Shown piece by piece: positions 9,538 to 17,600 of a stretch of 64,000 bases of DNA; the first letter of the stretch is position 1; each line of letters begins with the position of its first letter. Position numbers and translations under genes: made by a program. The DNA comes from Bacteroidales bacterium (GTDB taxonomy: Bacteria; Bacteroidota; Bacteroidia; Bacteroidales; VadinHA17). Below the pieces are notes generated by a model. That model was not told the origin of the DNA and made no database searches. It worked only from the letters and a program-made list of their open reading frames with translations. The DNA lies in the NCBI GenBank assembly GCA_021738535.1, contig JAIPBU010000019.1, positions 1-64,000 on the forward strand, given 5' to 3'.

Positions 9538-10202
9538 TATATTAATTTTATTGCCTCCCTCTTCATTAACTCTTTATACCTTTTAATAAGTGGTTCTATA
9601 CCATTCCATCCGGCTGTTTTCTTTCGTTGATTAATTGCTGATTGTGATTTTTTTAGTTTTTCACTGATTTCTCGTTCATTTAAACCTAAAATTGTCCAAT
9701 ATATTACTTCAGCAGAATTAACTGTCCAACCTGAGAGTACCACCTCCAATAATCTAAATTCGGTTTCAAGCTCAGCATTCAGCTCCTTATTATTTGTCGC
9801 TATCGCCAAAGTGCGTTTGTTTTTTTTCATCATATCAAGGGTTCTACCCGAAAAAGTATAGGCATCTCCAGTTGATTCATTCACATTTTCCCTTTTGCCT
9901 AAAATCTCTCCAACACCAATTGCTATCCTAACATCAATAGTTGGTTTGGTTTTATTACTTTCGCTTAAAGCGATTTTGTTTATGGCTGATTTTAAAAGCA
10001 AAGCTACGTTTAGTGCTTCCTCTTTCTTGTCAAGTTCTATCTGAACACTGTCACCTCTAGTTATCATAAAACTACTATCAACATTAGTTCTTACGTATTC
10101 ATCATCTTCAAATGTATCATAAATAATATCTATTACCAGATTCTCTTCTTCAATGGAAAGCTTTGAGTAATCAATTATATCAGCTGTTATTACTGCTTTC
10201 AT
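9534..10202 (-). CDS. SatD-like protein: cyclase-like domain plus C-terminal HTH
   Basis: A 222-residue soluble protein of the SatD type. The N-terminal domain (1-165) resembles the class III nucleotide-cyclase fold. It starts ITADIIDYSKL with Asp8 in the place of the first metal-binding Asp, has RGDSV with Asp51 in the place of the second, IRIGIG-like VRIAIGVGE at 91-99, and G-D-A-Y-T-F-S-G-R with Arg120 where cyclases hold the transition-state Arg. The usual Asn four residues earlier is not obvious, so activity is uncertain. Residues 172-205 (GLNEREISEKLKKSQSAINQ) form a helix-turn-helix like those of sigma region 4 or transposases. It is translationally coupled to the DUF3307 gene and preceded by a dyad array that its HTH could bind. 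Whether it makes, binds or degrades a nucleotide is not known. Confidence 0.75.
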   Translation of the reverse strand: MKAVITADIIDYSKLSIEEENLVIDIIYDTFEDDEYVRTNVDSSFMITRGDSVQIELDKKEEALNVALLLKSAINKIALSESNKTKPTIDVRIAIGVGEILGKRENVNESTGDAYTFSGRTLDMMKKNKRTLAIATNNKELNAELETEFRLLEVVLSGWTVNSAEVIYWTILGLNEREISEKLKKSQSAINQRKKTAGWNGIEPLIKRYKELMKREAIKLIY

Positions 10203-10230
10203 ATAGCTTAAATTTTGTTGTTCATTTAAT

Positions 10231-10238
10231 CAAAACTA
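10231..10238 (-). promoter_or_regulatory. -7 box of the SatD-like/DUF3307 operon
   Basis: Minus strand TAGTTTTG matches TAnnTTTG perfectly, 28 bases before the SatD-like start codon. The first TTATAAG dyad begins only seven bases further upstream, so a protein bound there would cover the -33 region. Confidence 0.6.
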
Positions 10239-10244
10239 TTATAC

Positions 10245-10405
10245 TTATAAGGCCCCAGGCTTATAACCCTGTATTATAAGCTTCTTGCCTTATTCCTCTA
10301 ATCACTTATGCATTAATCAATATAAGTTTTATTAACATTATGTCCTATTAACAAATATAAGGCAAATACCTAATAAATCACCATTATAAGCCTGGATCCT
10401 TATAA
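10245..10405. promoter_or_regulatory. Operator array: four TTATAAG-N8-CTTATAA dyads
   Basis: Two perfect inverted repeats TTATAAG-N8-CTTATAA lie at 10245-10266 and 10384-10405. Two degenerate copies with the same eight-base spacer lie at 10274-10295 (right half CTTATTC) and 10355-10376 (ATATAAG, right half CTAATAA). A lone ATATAAG half-site is at 10320-10326. The spacing between copies is 29, 46, 35 and 29 bases. Such regularity is far from chance in this short stretch, even though it is AT-rich. The array fills nearly all of the space between the SatD-like gene and the end of uxaC, so a regulator of the SatD-like operon, most simply the SatD-like HTH protein itself, is the likely ligand. Confidence 0.75.
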
Positions 10406-10449
10406 TAAATTTTAAAATTAATATAATACAAATAAAAACTCTAAAGTGG

Positions 10450-10486
10450 AAAAACCGGAGCCGCTGACAACCTGAAACCGGTTTTT
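10450..10486 (-). terminator. Probable terminator after uxaC
   Basis: AAAAACCGG and CCGGTTTTT form a 9-bp stem with a 19-base loop, 21 bases past the uxaC stop. On the minus strand the stem is itself followed by two C and no long T-run, but the arm ends in T5. It also separates uxaC from the operator array. The large loop lowers confidence. Confidence 0.5.
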
Positions 10487-10506
10487 GTATTAGCCCGTGC
10501 TGGCAC

Positions 10507-11907
10507 CTAAAAACCAAAATATTCCTTAGCATTGAAGTAGCATATATCCTGTATGATCTTCCCTATATGCTCTTTATCTGCCGGCAGCTCGCCCTTCTCA
10601 ATTTCACTGCCAAAAAGATTGCAGAGTATTCTTCGGAAATATTCATGCCTGGGATAGGAAAGGAAACTACGCGAATCAGTGAGCATCCCGACAAACCTGC
10701 TGATAAGACCAATGTCAGAAAGCGTGTTAAGCTGCCTCTCAATACCGCGTTTTGAATCCATAAACCACCAGGCAGCACCAAACTGCATCTTGCCGGCTAC
10801 TGATCCATCATTAAAACTGCCCGCCATGGAAGCTACCATCTCGTTACCGGATGGATTAATATTATAAATTATCGTTTTTGCCAGGTTCCCAGAACTATCA
10901 AGGCGGTCAAAAAATCTGCTCATTGCTTCAGCCACGTTGTAGCACCCAATTGAATCAAAACCGGTGTCGGGGCCCAGAGCATTATATAAACGTGTATTAT
11001 TATTACGAATAACACCGTAATGATACTGCTGTACCCATCCCCTTCTATTATTCATCAGGGCCAGTTCATACATAAGAAAACTCTTAAACTTGTTAAGCTC
11101 CTCCCCTGTTATTCCCTTCCTCTCTCTTGATTTAGAAAATATAGCTTCAATTTCATTAGCTGAATAACTATCAGCATAAAATTCCCTTATTCCGTGATCT
11201 GCAAGCCTGCAGCCTGATTCATGAAAATATGCATGCCGCATGTCAAGGGCATCAATCAGATTGCCGGCTGATAATATTCTCAGTCCGCTGATATCTTCCA
11301 GCTTATCTATAAAAGAATTGAATGTATCTGCCTTCTCAATCTCCAGCGCCCTGTCCGGTCGCCAGGCCGGCAACACTTTTACACTAAAATCATTTCCGGC
11401 TATCTTCTTGTGGGCAGACAGATCATCCAGCGGATCATCAGTTGTGCATAACACTTCGACATTCATCTTTTTAAGCAGTCCGTGAACACTATAAGCCGGA
11501 TCAGAAAGCATTGCGCCGCATTTATCATAAACCTTATCACAGTTGCCTGGTCCAAGCAGGTCATCAATCCCAAAATAAAGTTTCAACTCCATGTGGGTCC
11601 AGTGATAAAGCGGATTCCTGACAACATAAGGCACCACTCCTGCCCAGGCCCTGAATTTTTCCCTGTCGTCAGCATTTCCTGTTATATACTTCTCGGGAAC
11701 ACCGCATGCCCTCATCGCACGCCACTTGTAATGGTCACCTTCAAGCCAGGCTTCGGTAAGGTTACTAAACTGCCTGTTGGCTGCAATGGCCAGCGGATCA
11801 AGGTGGGAATGAAAATCAATTATTGGTAAAGGCTTTGCGTAATTGTGATACAATTCAGAAGCTGTATCAGTATCTAATAAAAAATTATCATCAAGGAATT
11901 TTTTCAT
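10507..11907 (-). CDS. uxaC: Glucuronate isomerase
   Basis: Cytoplasmic D-glucuronate/D-galacturonate isomerase, which converts hexuronates to fructuronate or tagaturonate at the start of the uronate pathway. The 466-residue length is normal. The N-terminus shows the family's amidohydrolase-fold metal motif IDFHSHLDP (HxH), followed by LTEAWLEGDHYKWRAMRACG. Further family hallmarks are LCTTDDPLDDL, VLPAWRPD and MLTDSRSFLSYPRHEYFRR. Other uronate genes (uxaB, uxuA, kdgK) are not in the window, so it stands alone here. A -7 box lies just upstream and a hairpin follows it. Its base composition matches the core genome, so it marks the right-hand edge of the AT-rich island. Confidence 0.95.
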   Translation of the reverse strand: MKKFLDDNFLLDTDTASELYHNYAKPLPIIDFHSHLDPLAIAANRQFSNLTEAWLEGDHYKWRAMRACGVPEKYITGNADDREKFRAWAGVVPYVVRNPLYHWTHMELKLYFGIDDLLGPGNCDKVYDKCGAMLSDPAYSVHGLLKKMNVEVLCTTDDPLDDLSAHKKIAGNDFSVKVLPAWRPDRALEIEKADTFNSFIDKLEDISGLRILSAGNLIDALDMRHAYFHESGCRLADHGIREFYADSYSANEIEAIFSKSRERKGITGEELNKFKSFLMYELALMNNRRGWVQQYHYGVIRNNNTRLYNALGPDTGFDSIGCYNVAEAMSRFFDRLDSSGNLAKTIIYNINPSGNEMVASMAGSFNDGSVAGKMQFGAAWWFMDSKRGIERQLNTLSDIGLISRFVGMLTDSRSFLSYPRHEYFRRILCNLFGSEIEKGELPADKEHIGKIIQDICYFNAKEYFGF

Positions 11908-11931
11908 ATGAGCTGTCTGTTGGCTTGTTTA

Positions 11932-11939
11932 CAAATTTA
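11932..11939 (-). promoter_or_regulatory. -7 box of uxaC
   Basis: Minus strand TAAATTTG, a perfect TAnnTTTG match, 25 bases ahead of the uxaC start. No convincing -33 TTG is present at the normal distance. Confidence 0.5.
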
Positions 11940-11982
11940 ATTAATATAGTGGAATGATGGTTCCCCCCTTCGCTACTTCGCT

Positions 11983-12160
11983 AAAGCCACGGAAGGCAGG
12001 GGATGGATTTTTGAGTCCACTCCGAAAAGTCTCACCCGGAGGGTGATAATAATAATACATTATTCTCTATTCACCCGCCTCCGGGGGTGTGGGGTGGTTC
12101 TATGTATCAAAAACCGGGATAAAACCCGGGCTATTATTATTAAGCCACTCCGTGGCTTTT
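11983..12160. repeat. Small inverted-repeat-bounded intergenic element
   Basis: Between divergent uxaC and the aldo/keto reductase gene lies a GC-rich block inside AT-rich flanks. It is bounded by AAAGCCACGG (11983-11992) and its inverse CCGTGGCTTT (12150-12159). Inside are further self-complementary pieces: CACCCGGAGGGTG, CACCCGCCTCCGGGGGTG, CCGGGATAAAACCCGG, and AAGCCAC-TCC-GTGGCTT at the right end. No coding frame is seen. It looks like a MITE, REP or ERIC-type element or a decayed insertion. The rest of this 418-base gap holds the two promoters. Confidence 0.45.
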
Positions 12161-12254
12161 AGGTGCTCAGATAATATACAAATCCCTGGCAAAAACTGGC
12201 TTCAATGTATGTTTATTATTAGTTAAGGACACCCAGTATTCCAATAATCCAGTG

Positions 12255-12286
12255 TTGCAATAAGACAAATACATTTCTTAATTTAG
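12255..12286 (+). promoter_or_regulatory. Promoter of the aldo/keto reductase gene
   Basis: TTG at 12255, then 21 bases, then TAATTTAG at 12279-12286. This is the Bacteroidota -33/-7 arrangement with a single mismatch in the -7 box. A strong AGGAG ribosome site at 12314-12318, unusual in this phylum, precedes the ATG at 12326. Confidence 0.55.
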
Positions 12287-12325
12287 CAATACGCCAAAGT
12301 CATAAAATAAAAAAGGAGCAGAGCA

Positions 12326-13288
12326 ATGAAATACACAAAACTTGGAAAAAGAGGACCGGAAATATCAACAATAGGATTTGGATCATGGGGTATCAGCGGT
12401 CGCGACTGGGGAAAGACAGATGATAAAAATTCCATTAAGGCATTGCACACAGCTCTTGACGAGGGAGTTAATTTCATTGACACGGCTGATGTCTATGGTT
12501 TCGGGCATTCGGAAGAACTGATCAGGCAGGTTCTCAGTGAAAGAAAGGACCGTGATAAGATAGTAGTTGCAACAAAGGCAGGTAATAATTTCTATCCTTA
12601 CATTAACAAAGACCTTAAGGTTAGCCCGCTCAACCATGACTATTCAGAAAAGCACCTTATTCATGCTGCAGAAGAAAGCCTTAAACGATTAAACACCGAA
12701 TGCCTTGACATACTGCAACTGCACAGCCCGCCAACCGATATACTGGAACGTGACGAGCCATGGGAAGCACTTACCCGACTGAAATCGGATGGAAAGATCA
12801 GGCATGCCGGTTGGAGTGTACAGTCGTTCCGGGAAAGTGAGCAAACACACATACTGGAAAGGCATAATGAATTGATTGATGTAATCCAGGTAAGGTATAA
12901 CCTGCTTGAAAGGGAGGCTGAAGAAAAGTTATTCCCGGCAGCCATGAAATACGGAACAGGAGTTATTGTAAGGATACCTTTGCTCTTTGGCCTGCTCACC
13001 GGCAAATTCGACAAGAACAGCACTTTCGGGGAAGATGACCACAGGAAGCTTAACCTGGCACCTGAAAAGCTCAGGGCATATATTGACCGGATGGACACTT
13101 TCAATGATTTTTTCAGAGTATACAGTAACTACAGCCCGGCACAGTTAAGCCTGGGGTTTTGTATATCCCACCCTGCGTGTCATGTTGCAATACCCAGTGG
13201 CAAAACCCCCGCGCAGGTACGAGAGAACACGGCAGTTCCTGACAGCGATAAAATACCATATAAAGCATACCCAAAACTTAAACTTTAA
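12326..13288 (+). CDS. Aldo/keto reductase
   Basis: A 320-residue NADP(H)-dependent oxidoreductase with a TIM-barrel fold, cytoplasmic. The catalytic tetrad is visible: Asp in FIDTADVYG, Tyr in the same motif, Lys in VVATKAG and His in DILQLHSPP. The start MKYTKLGKRGPEISTIGFG is the classic AKR N-terminus, and the C-terminal cofactor loop is AIPSGKTPAQVREN. The substrate cannot be read from sequence; this clade is often annotated as general or L-glyceraldehyde-type reductases. The next gene begins 43 bases downstream but has its own -7 box, so the two may or may not be co-transcribed. Confidence 0.9.
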   Translation: MKYTKLGKRGPEISTIGFGSWGISGRDWGKTDDKNSIKALHTALDEGVNFIDTADVYGFGHSEELIRQVLSERKDRDKIVVATKAGNNFYPYINKDLKVSPLNHDYSEKHLIHAAEESLKRLNTECLDILQLHSPPTDILERDEPWEALTRLKSDGKIRHAGWSVQSFRESEQTHILERHNELIDVIQVRYNLLEREAEEKLFPAAMKYGTGVIVRIPLLFGLLTGKFDKNSTFGEDDHRKLNLAPEKLRAYIDRMDTFNDFFRVYSNYSPAQLSLGFCISHPACHVAIPSGKTPAQVRENTAVPDSDKIPYKAYPKLKL

Positions 13289-13312
13289 CCATTATTTTAA
13301 TTTCCTTCTTCG

Positions 13313-13320
13313 TACATTTG
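13313..13320 (+). promoter_or_regulatory. -7 box of the Nramp-like/5-oxoprolinase operon
   Basis: TACATTTG, a perfect TAnnTTTG match, only 11 bases before the Nramp-like ATG at 13332. The resulting leader would be very short. No clear -33 TTG is seen 19-21 bases upstream. Confidence 0.5.
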
Positions 13321-13331
13321 GTATTTAATTT

Positions 13332-14660
13332 ATGTCGACGAAGAAGCGTATATTAAACATCCTTTTCTGGTCTGTAATCTCAGCGGCCTTTATTGGCCCG
13401 GGGACTATTACCACAGCTGCAAGCAGCGGCGCCTCTTTTGGCACCGGCCTGTTATGGGCTCTTGTTTTTTCCACACTGGCCTGTATAGTATTGCAGGAAG
13501 CAGCATCACGGATCAGCATTACTACCGGCAGCAACCTGGGGCAATCCATAGCCAAACATTATGGAAGCACATCAGCAAAAAGAAGTGTTCTCTTCCTGGT
13601 ACCTGCTGCCATTATTACTGGTGCGGCAGCTTACGAAATGGGAAATATGCTGGGTGCAGTTGAAGGAATAAAACTATTATTTGATATACCATCTTACTTA
13701 CTGGTACTGATTATTGCCACGGTTGCAACAATAATACTTGCGATACCATCCTTAAAGATCATTTCAACCATACTGGGAATGCTGGTGGTCATTATGGGAT
13801 CAGCTTTCCTGCTAACGGCAATAATGGTAAAGCCGGACTTAAGTGAAATAATAAAGGGAGCTTTCATCCCTTCTTTACCCGGCCCGGGTGCCGGCACCCT
13901 TGTGCTGGCTCTTATAGGAACAACCATAGTTCCATACAACCTGTTCCTGGGATCGGGATTATCGGCAAAAGGCCAGTCAATGAAAGAGATGCGTTTTGGT
14001 CTCTTCACCGCAATACTGCTGGGAGGGATCTTTTCCATGGCCGTACTGCTCACAGGAGCAGCAATAAACGGATCATTCTCCTTCAATGCTCTTTCGGCTG
14101 TACTGGAGCAAAAAATGGGTATCAGCGGTAAATACCTTCTTGCTTTTGGACTGTTTGCAGCAGGCTTCACCTCGGCGGTAACGGCTCCCCTGGCAACGGC
14201 TGTAACCCTTAAAAGTATTTTCGGGCATAACAGCAACAAAAGCTGGAGTACAGGTTCCCGGCGCTTCCGGGCCACTTGGCTTATAATAGTATTTACAGGA
14301 ACATTATTTGCCTCTCTGGATATAAAACCCGTCCCTGCCATAATTCTTGCACAGGCCCTTAACGGGTTTCTTTTGCCCTTCGTAAGTATATTTCTTTATA
14401 TAGTAATTATCAAAAGAGATCCAAAGCACACTAAACACACTATACTTCCTAATATACTGATGCTCACCGTTATATATGTAACCCTGATCCTTGGTATTAA
14501 CAGTGCATTAAGGGCTCTTCTAAGAATAATCGGTTATGGTACAGTGGACAATCCCGTATACCTGGTAATAACATCAGCAGCGGCACTGATTATTGTTTTA
14601 ATAATTGCAGCCAGGACAAGAAATCACAAACCCGGAACAAAAAATACCAAGAGATCATGA
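13332..14660 (+). CDS. Nramp-family transporter lacking the metal ligands
   Basis: A 442-residue inner-membrane transporter with about 11 hydrophobic helices and the LeuT/APC fold of the Nramp family. Classical Nramp proteins move Mn2+/Fe2+ and bind the metal through DPGN in helix 1 and MPH in helix 6. Here helix 1 reads GPGT (residues 22-25) and helix 6 reads IVPYN (200-204), so the Asp, Asn and Met ligands and the conserved His are all replaced. The alignment is anchored by the family motif G-A-S-F-G-x-x-L-L-W that follows at the normal distance. The gene overlaps the 5-oxoprolinase start by four bases (ATGA). Given the operon and the loss of metal ligands, transport of 5-oxoproline or a related small organic substrate is more plausible than metal uptake. 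That is inference. Confidence 0.85.
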   Translation: MSTKKRILNILFWSVISAAFIGPGTITTAASSGASFGTGLLWALVFSTLACIVLQEAASRISITTGSNLGQSIAKHYGSTSAKRSVLFLVPAAIITGAAAYEMGNMLGAVEGIKLLFDIPSYLLVLIIATVATIILAIPSLKIISTILGMLVVIMGSAFLLTAIMVKPDLSEIIKGAFIPSLPGPGAGTLVLALIGTTIVPYNLFLGSGLSAKGQSMKEMRFGLFTAILLGGIFSMAVLLTGAAINGSFSFNALSAVLEQKMGISGKYLLAFGLFAAGFTSAVTAPLATAVTLKSIFGHNSNKSWSTGSRRFRATWLIIVFTGTLFASLDIKPVPAIILAQALNGFLLPFVSIFLYIVIIKRDPKHTKHTILPNILMLTVIYVTLILGINSALRALLRIIGYGTVDNPVYLVITSAAALIIVLIIAARTRNHKPGTKNTKRS

Positions 14661-17600
14661 ATGGCATCCATGAAATATATGTTGACACGGGCGGCACCTT
14701 TACGGACTGCATTTGTAAATGTCCAGGCGGAGAATACAAGCGACTTAAAGTACTAAGCAACAGCAGTCTCAGAGGAAAGATCACCAGGGTCATCTCAGAC
14801 ACCGAATTTGAAATAACCACCTCCTGGGCTTTTGATGATAAGCTGCTTACAGGCTTTTTATTTCGTATTATTCCCGCATCATATACAAAAATCAAAATTA
14901 AGGTATACAACAGTAAATCCTCAAGAATAACCATTGATCATTCATTGCCCTCTTTACCCGGAGCAGGGCAGAGCTTTGAAATCACATCAGGAGAAGAAGC
15001 ACCTGTCCTGGGTGCAAGGTTACTTACAAAAACCCCTTTGGATGGCGTATTTCCGCCGATGGATTTAAAGCTTGGGTCGACGAAGGGGACGAATGCACTG
15101 CTGGAGCACAAGGGAGGCCGTACCTTGTTCATAACAACGAAGGGATTTGCGGACCTGCTTGAGATCGGTAACCAGTCGCGCCCGGATATCTTTGCCCTCA
15201 ATGTCCAAAAACGAAGTATGCTGTACAGTGAAGTTATTGAAGTAGATGAACGCATTGATGCCAAAGGTAAAGTTCTCCTTAAACCCGACCTGGAAAAGGT
15301 CAGGGCACAGCTAAATGATATAAGTATTGAAACCTTTGATTCGGTAGCAGTATGCCTGATGAACAGTTATCAGAATCCTGCACACGAATTATCAATATAT
15401 ACTGAGCTTATATCTGCAGGAGTACCTTTTATCTCACTTTCTCATAAAATCTCACCTCTCATAAAAGTTCAGAACAGGGCTGATACCACGGTTGTGAACG
15501 CCTACCTCTCACCTGTTATAAATGAATACGTAAACAATATCAAGAAACATACATCCGGCAGCCGTTTTTACATGATGACCAGTGCGGGCGGGCTTGTTGA
15601 TGCAAATCACTTTCTCCCGAAAGACAGTCTTTTGAGCGGACCGGCAGGCGGTGTGAGCGGAGCACTTGCCATAGGCCGGGAGATTGATTGCAATAAACTC
15701 ATTACTTTCGACATGGGTGGAACAAGCACTGACGTATCACGTATTGAAGGCAGCTTTGACTACCGTTACGATCTTGAGGTAGGAGATGCACGTATCAACA
15801 GCCCTGCCATAGCCATTGAAACAGTTGCTGCAGGTGGTGGATCGGTTTGTGGTTTTGACGGTTATAAACTGTATGTCGGCCCTGAAAGTGCTGGTGCCTA
15901 CCCAGGTCCGGCCTGCTACGGTGCGGGAGGACCATTGACCTTAACCGATGTCAACCTACTACTGGGCAGGCTTGATCCCTCACGTTTCGGAATACCCGTT
16001 TACCCGTCGCATGCAGAAAAAAGCCTGGAAAAACTGCTCAATGAGATAGAGCATAAAAGCGGGAAAAAAAGAGATGCAGATAAAATACTCTATGGGTTTA
16101 TTGACATTGCAAATGAACTGATGGCCGGGGCCATACGAAAAATTTCCCATGCCTTAGGTTATAATCCTTCTGATTACACCCTTGTTGCCTTTGGAGGGGC
16201 AGGTGGCCTCCATGCATGCGACATAGCAGATATGTTGCAAATAAAAAAAATACTGCTGCCACGCGATGCCGGATTACTAAGTGCCTATGGTATTGGCCAT
16301 GCCGCCATTGAACGCTTTGCCGTTAAACAGGTTCTCCTTACCCTTGACAAAGCTTCAGGTAAAATTGAGAGTTTTTTCACTGAATGCACAAAAGAAGCCG
16401 TTAAGCTTCTGCAGCTTGAAGGATTTAGTGATGATGAAATAATAATACACAGGCAGCTTGCCTTTATGAGGTACACCGGCCAGGACACTTGCCTGGAAGT
16501 AAATTTTGAAAACACACAGGACCTGGTACATAATTTTGAAGATACATACAGGAATACCTACGGGCACAGTGTCAGCAACAGGAAAATTGAAATTGAGTCT
16601 GTAAGAGTAATAGCCAGGGTAGAAAAGGAAAGCAAAATAAAGGTCAAGGAGGCAATTAAAACATATATAGCTGATCCTGAGCGTCTAACTGACAACGGGA
16701 ATAAAGTCTTCAGTCTCAACAAACTCAAAGCAGGAGCAGCTTTTGAAGGCAGCGCTATCTTACTGGATAATTATGCCAGCACCTATATAAAAAAAGGATG
16801 GCAGCTCGAAATTGACAGCAGCGGTACTTCAGTAATTACGCGCACAAAGAACAAGGATTTAAAGAAAGTAAAAAAGACACGCGAAACAGAACTTGAACTG
16901 TTTACCAACCGTTTTATGTCCATTGCTGAAAACATGGGAGCCCTTCTGCAACGGACAGCTATGTCAGTGAATATCAAAGAACGACTCGATTTTTCCTGCG
17001 CCCTGCTGGATGCACAAGGCAGGCTCGTCGCAAATGCACCACACATCCCGGTGCACCTGGGAGGACTGGGCAGCTGTGTACGCTCACTTATAGACAAGAT
17101 AAATTTTGAGGAAGGAGATACTATTGTCACTAACCACCCTAATTATGGCGGGTCACACCTCCCTGATGTCACACTCGTTACCCCGGTTTTTTATAAAGGG
17201 GAAAGAATTGCATTTGTTGTTAACCGGGCCCATCACAGCGAGATAGGAGGCATAAGCCCGGGATCAATGCCACCCGCTGCCTCCGGTCTGCACGAAGAGG
17301 GGGTGGTAATATCACCCTTTCACCTTGTAAAAGGCGGTTACGCCGACTGGGAAGGAATAAGGAAGATATTAACTGGCTATCCCTACCCCACCAGGGCACT
17401 GGAAGAGAATATTGCAGACCTGAATGCAGCCATTGCAGCAAATACTAATGGTAAAAATGCTTTCCTCTCCCTTATTAAACAACACGGCAGGCAAAAAGTA
17501 ACTGACTACCTTGACAGGCTGAGGGAATATGCAGGGATGAAGATGAGAGACACGCTAAAAAAATTCAAAGACGGCGAATACAGGGCCAAAGAGTCCCTGG

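Noticed and set aside
10245-10405. Plasmid replication iterons
   Set aside because: No replication initiator or partition gene lies near, and the copies are dyads rather than direct iterons.
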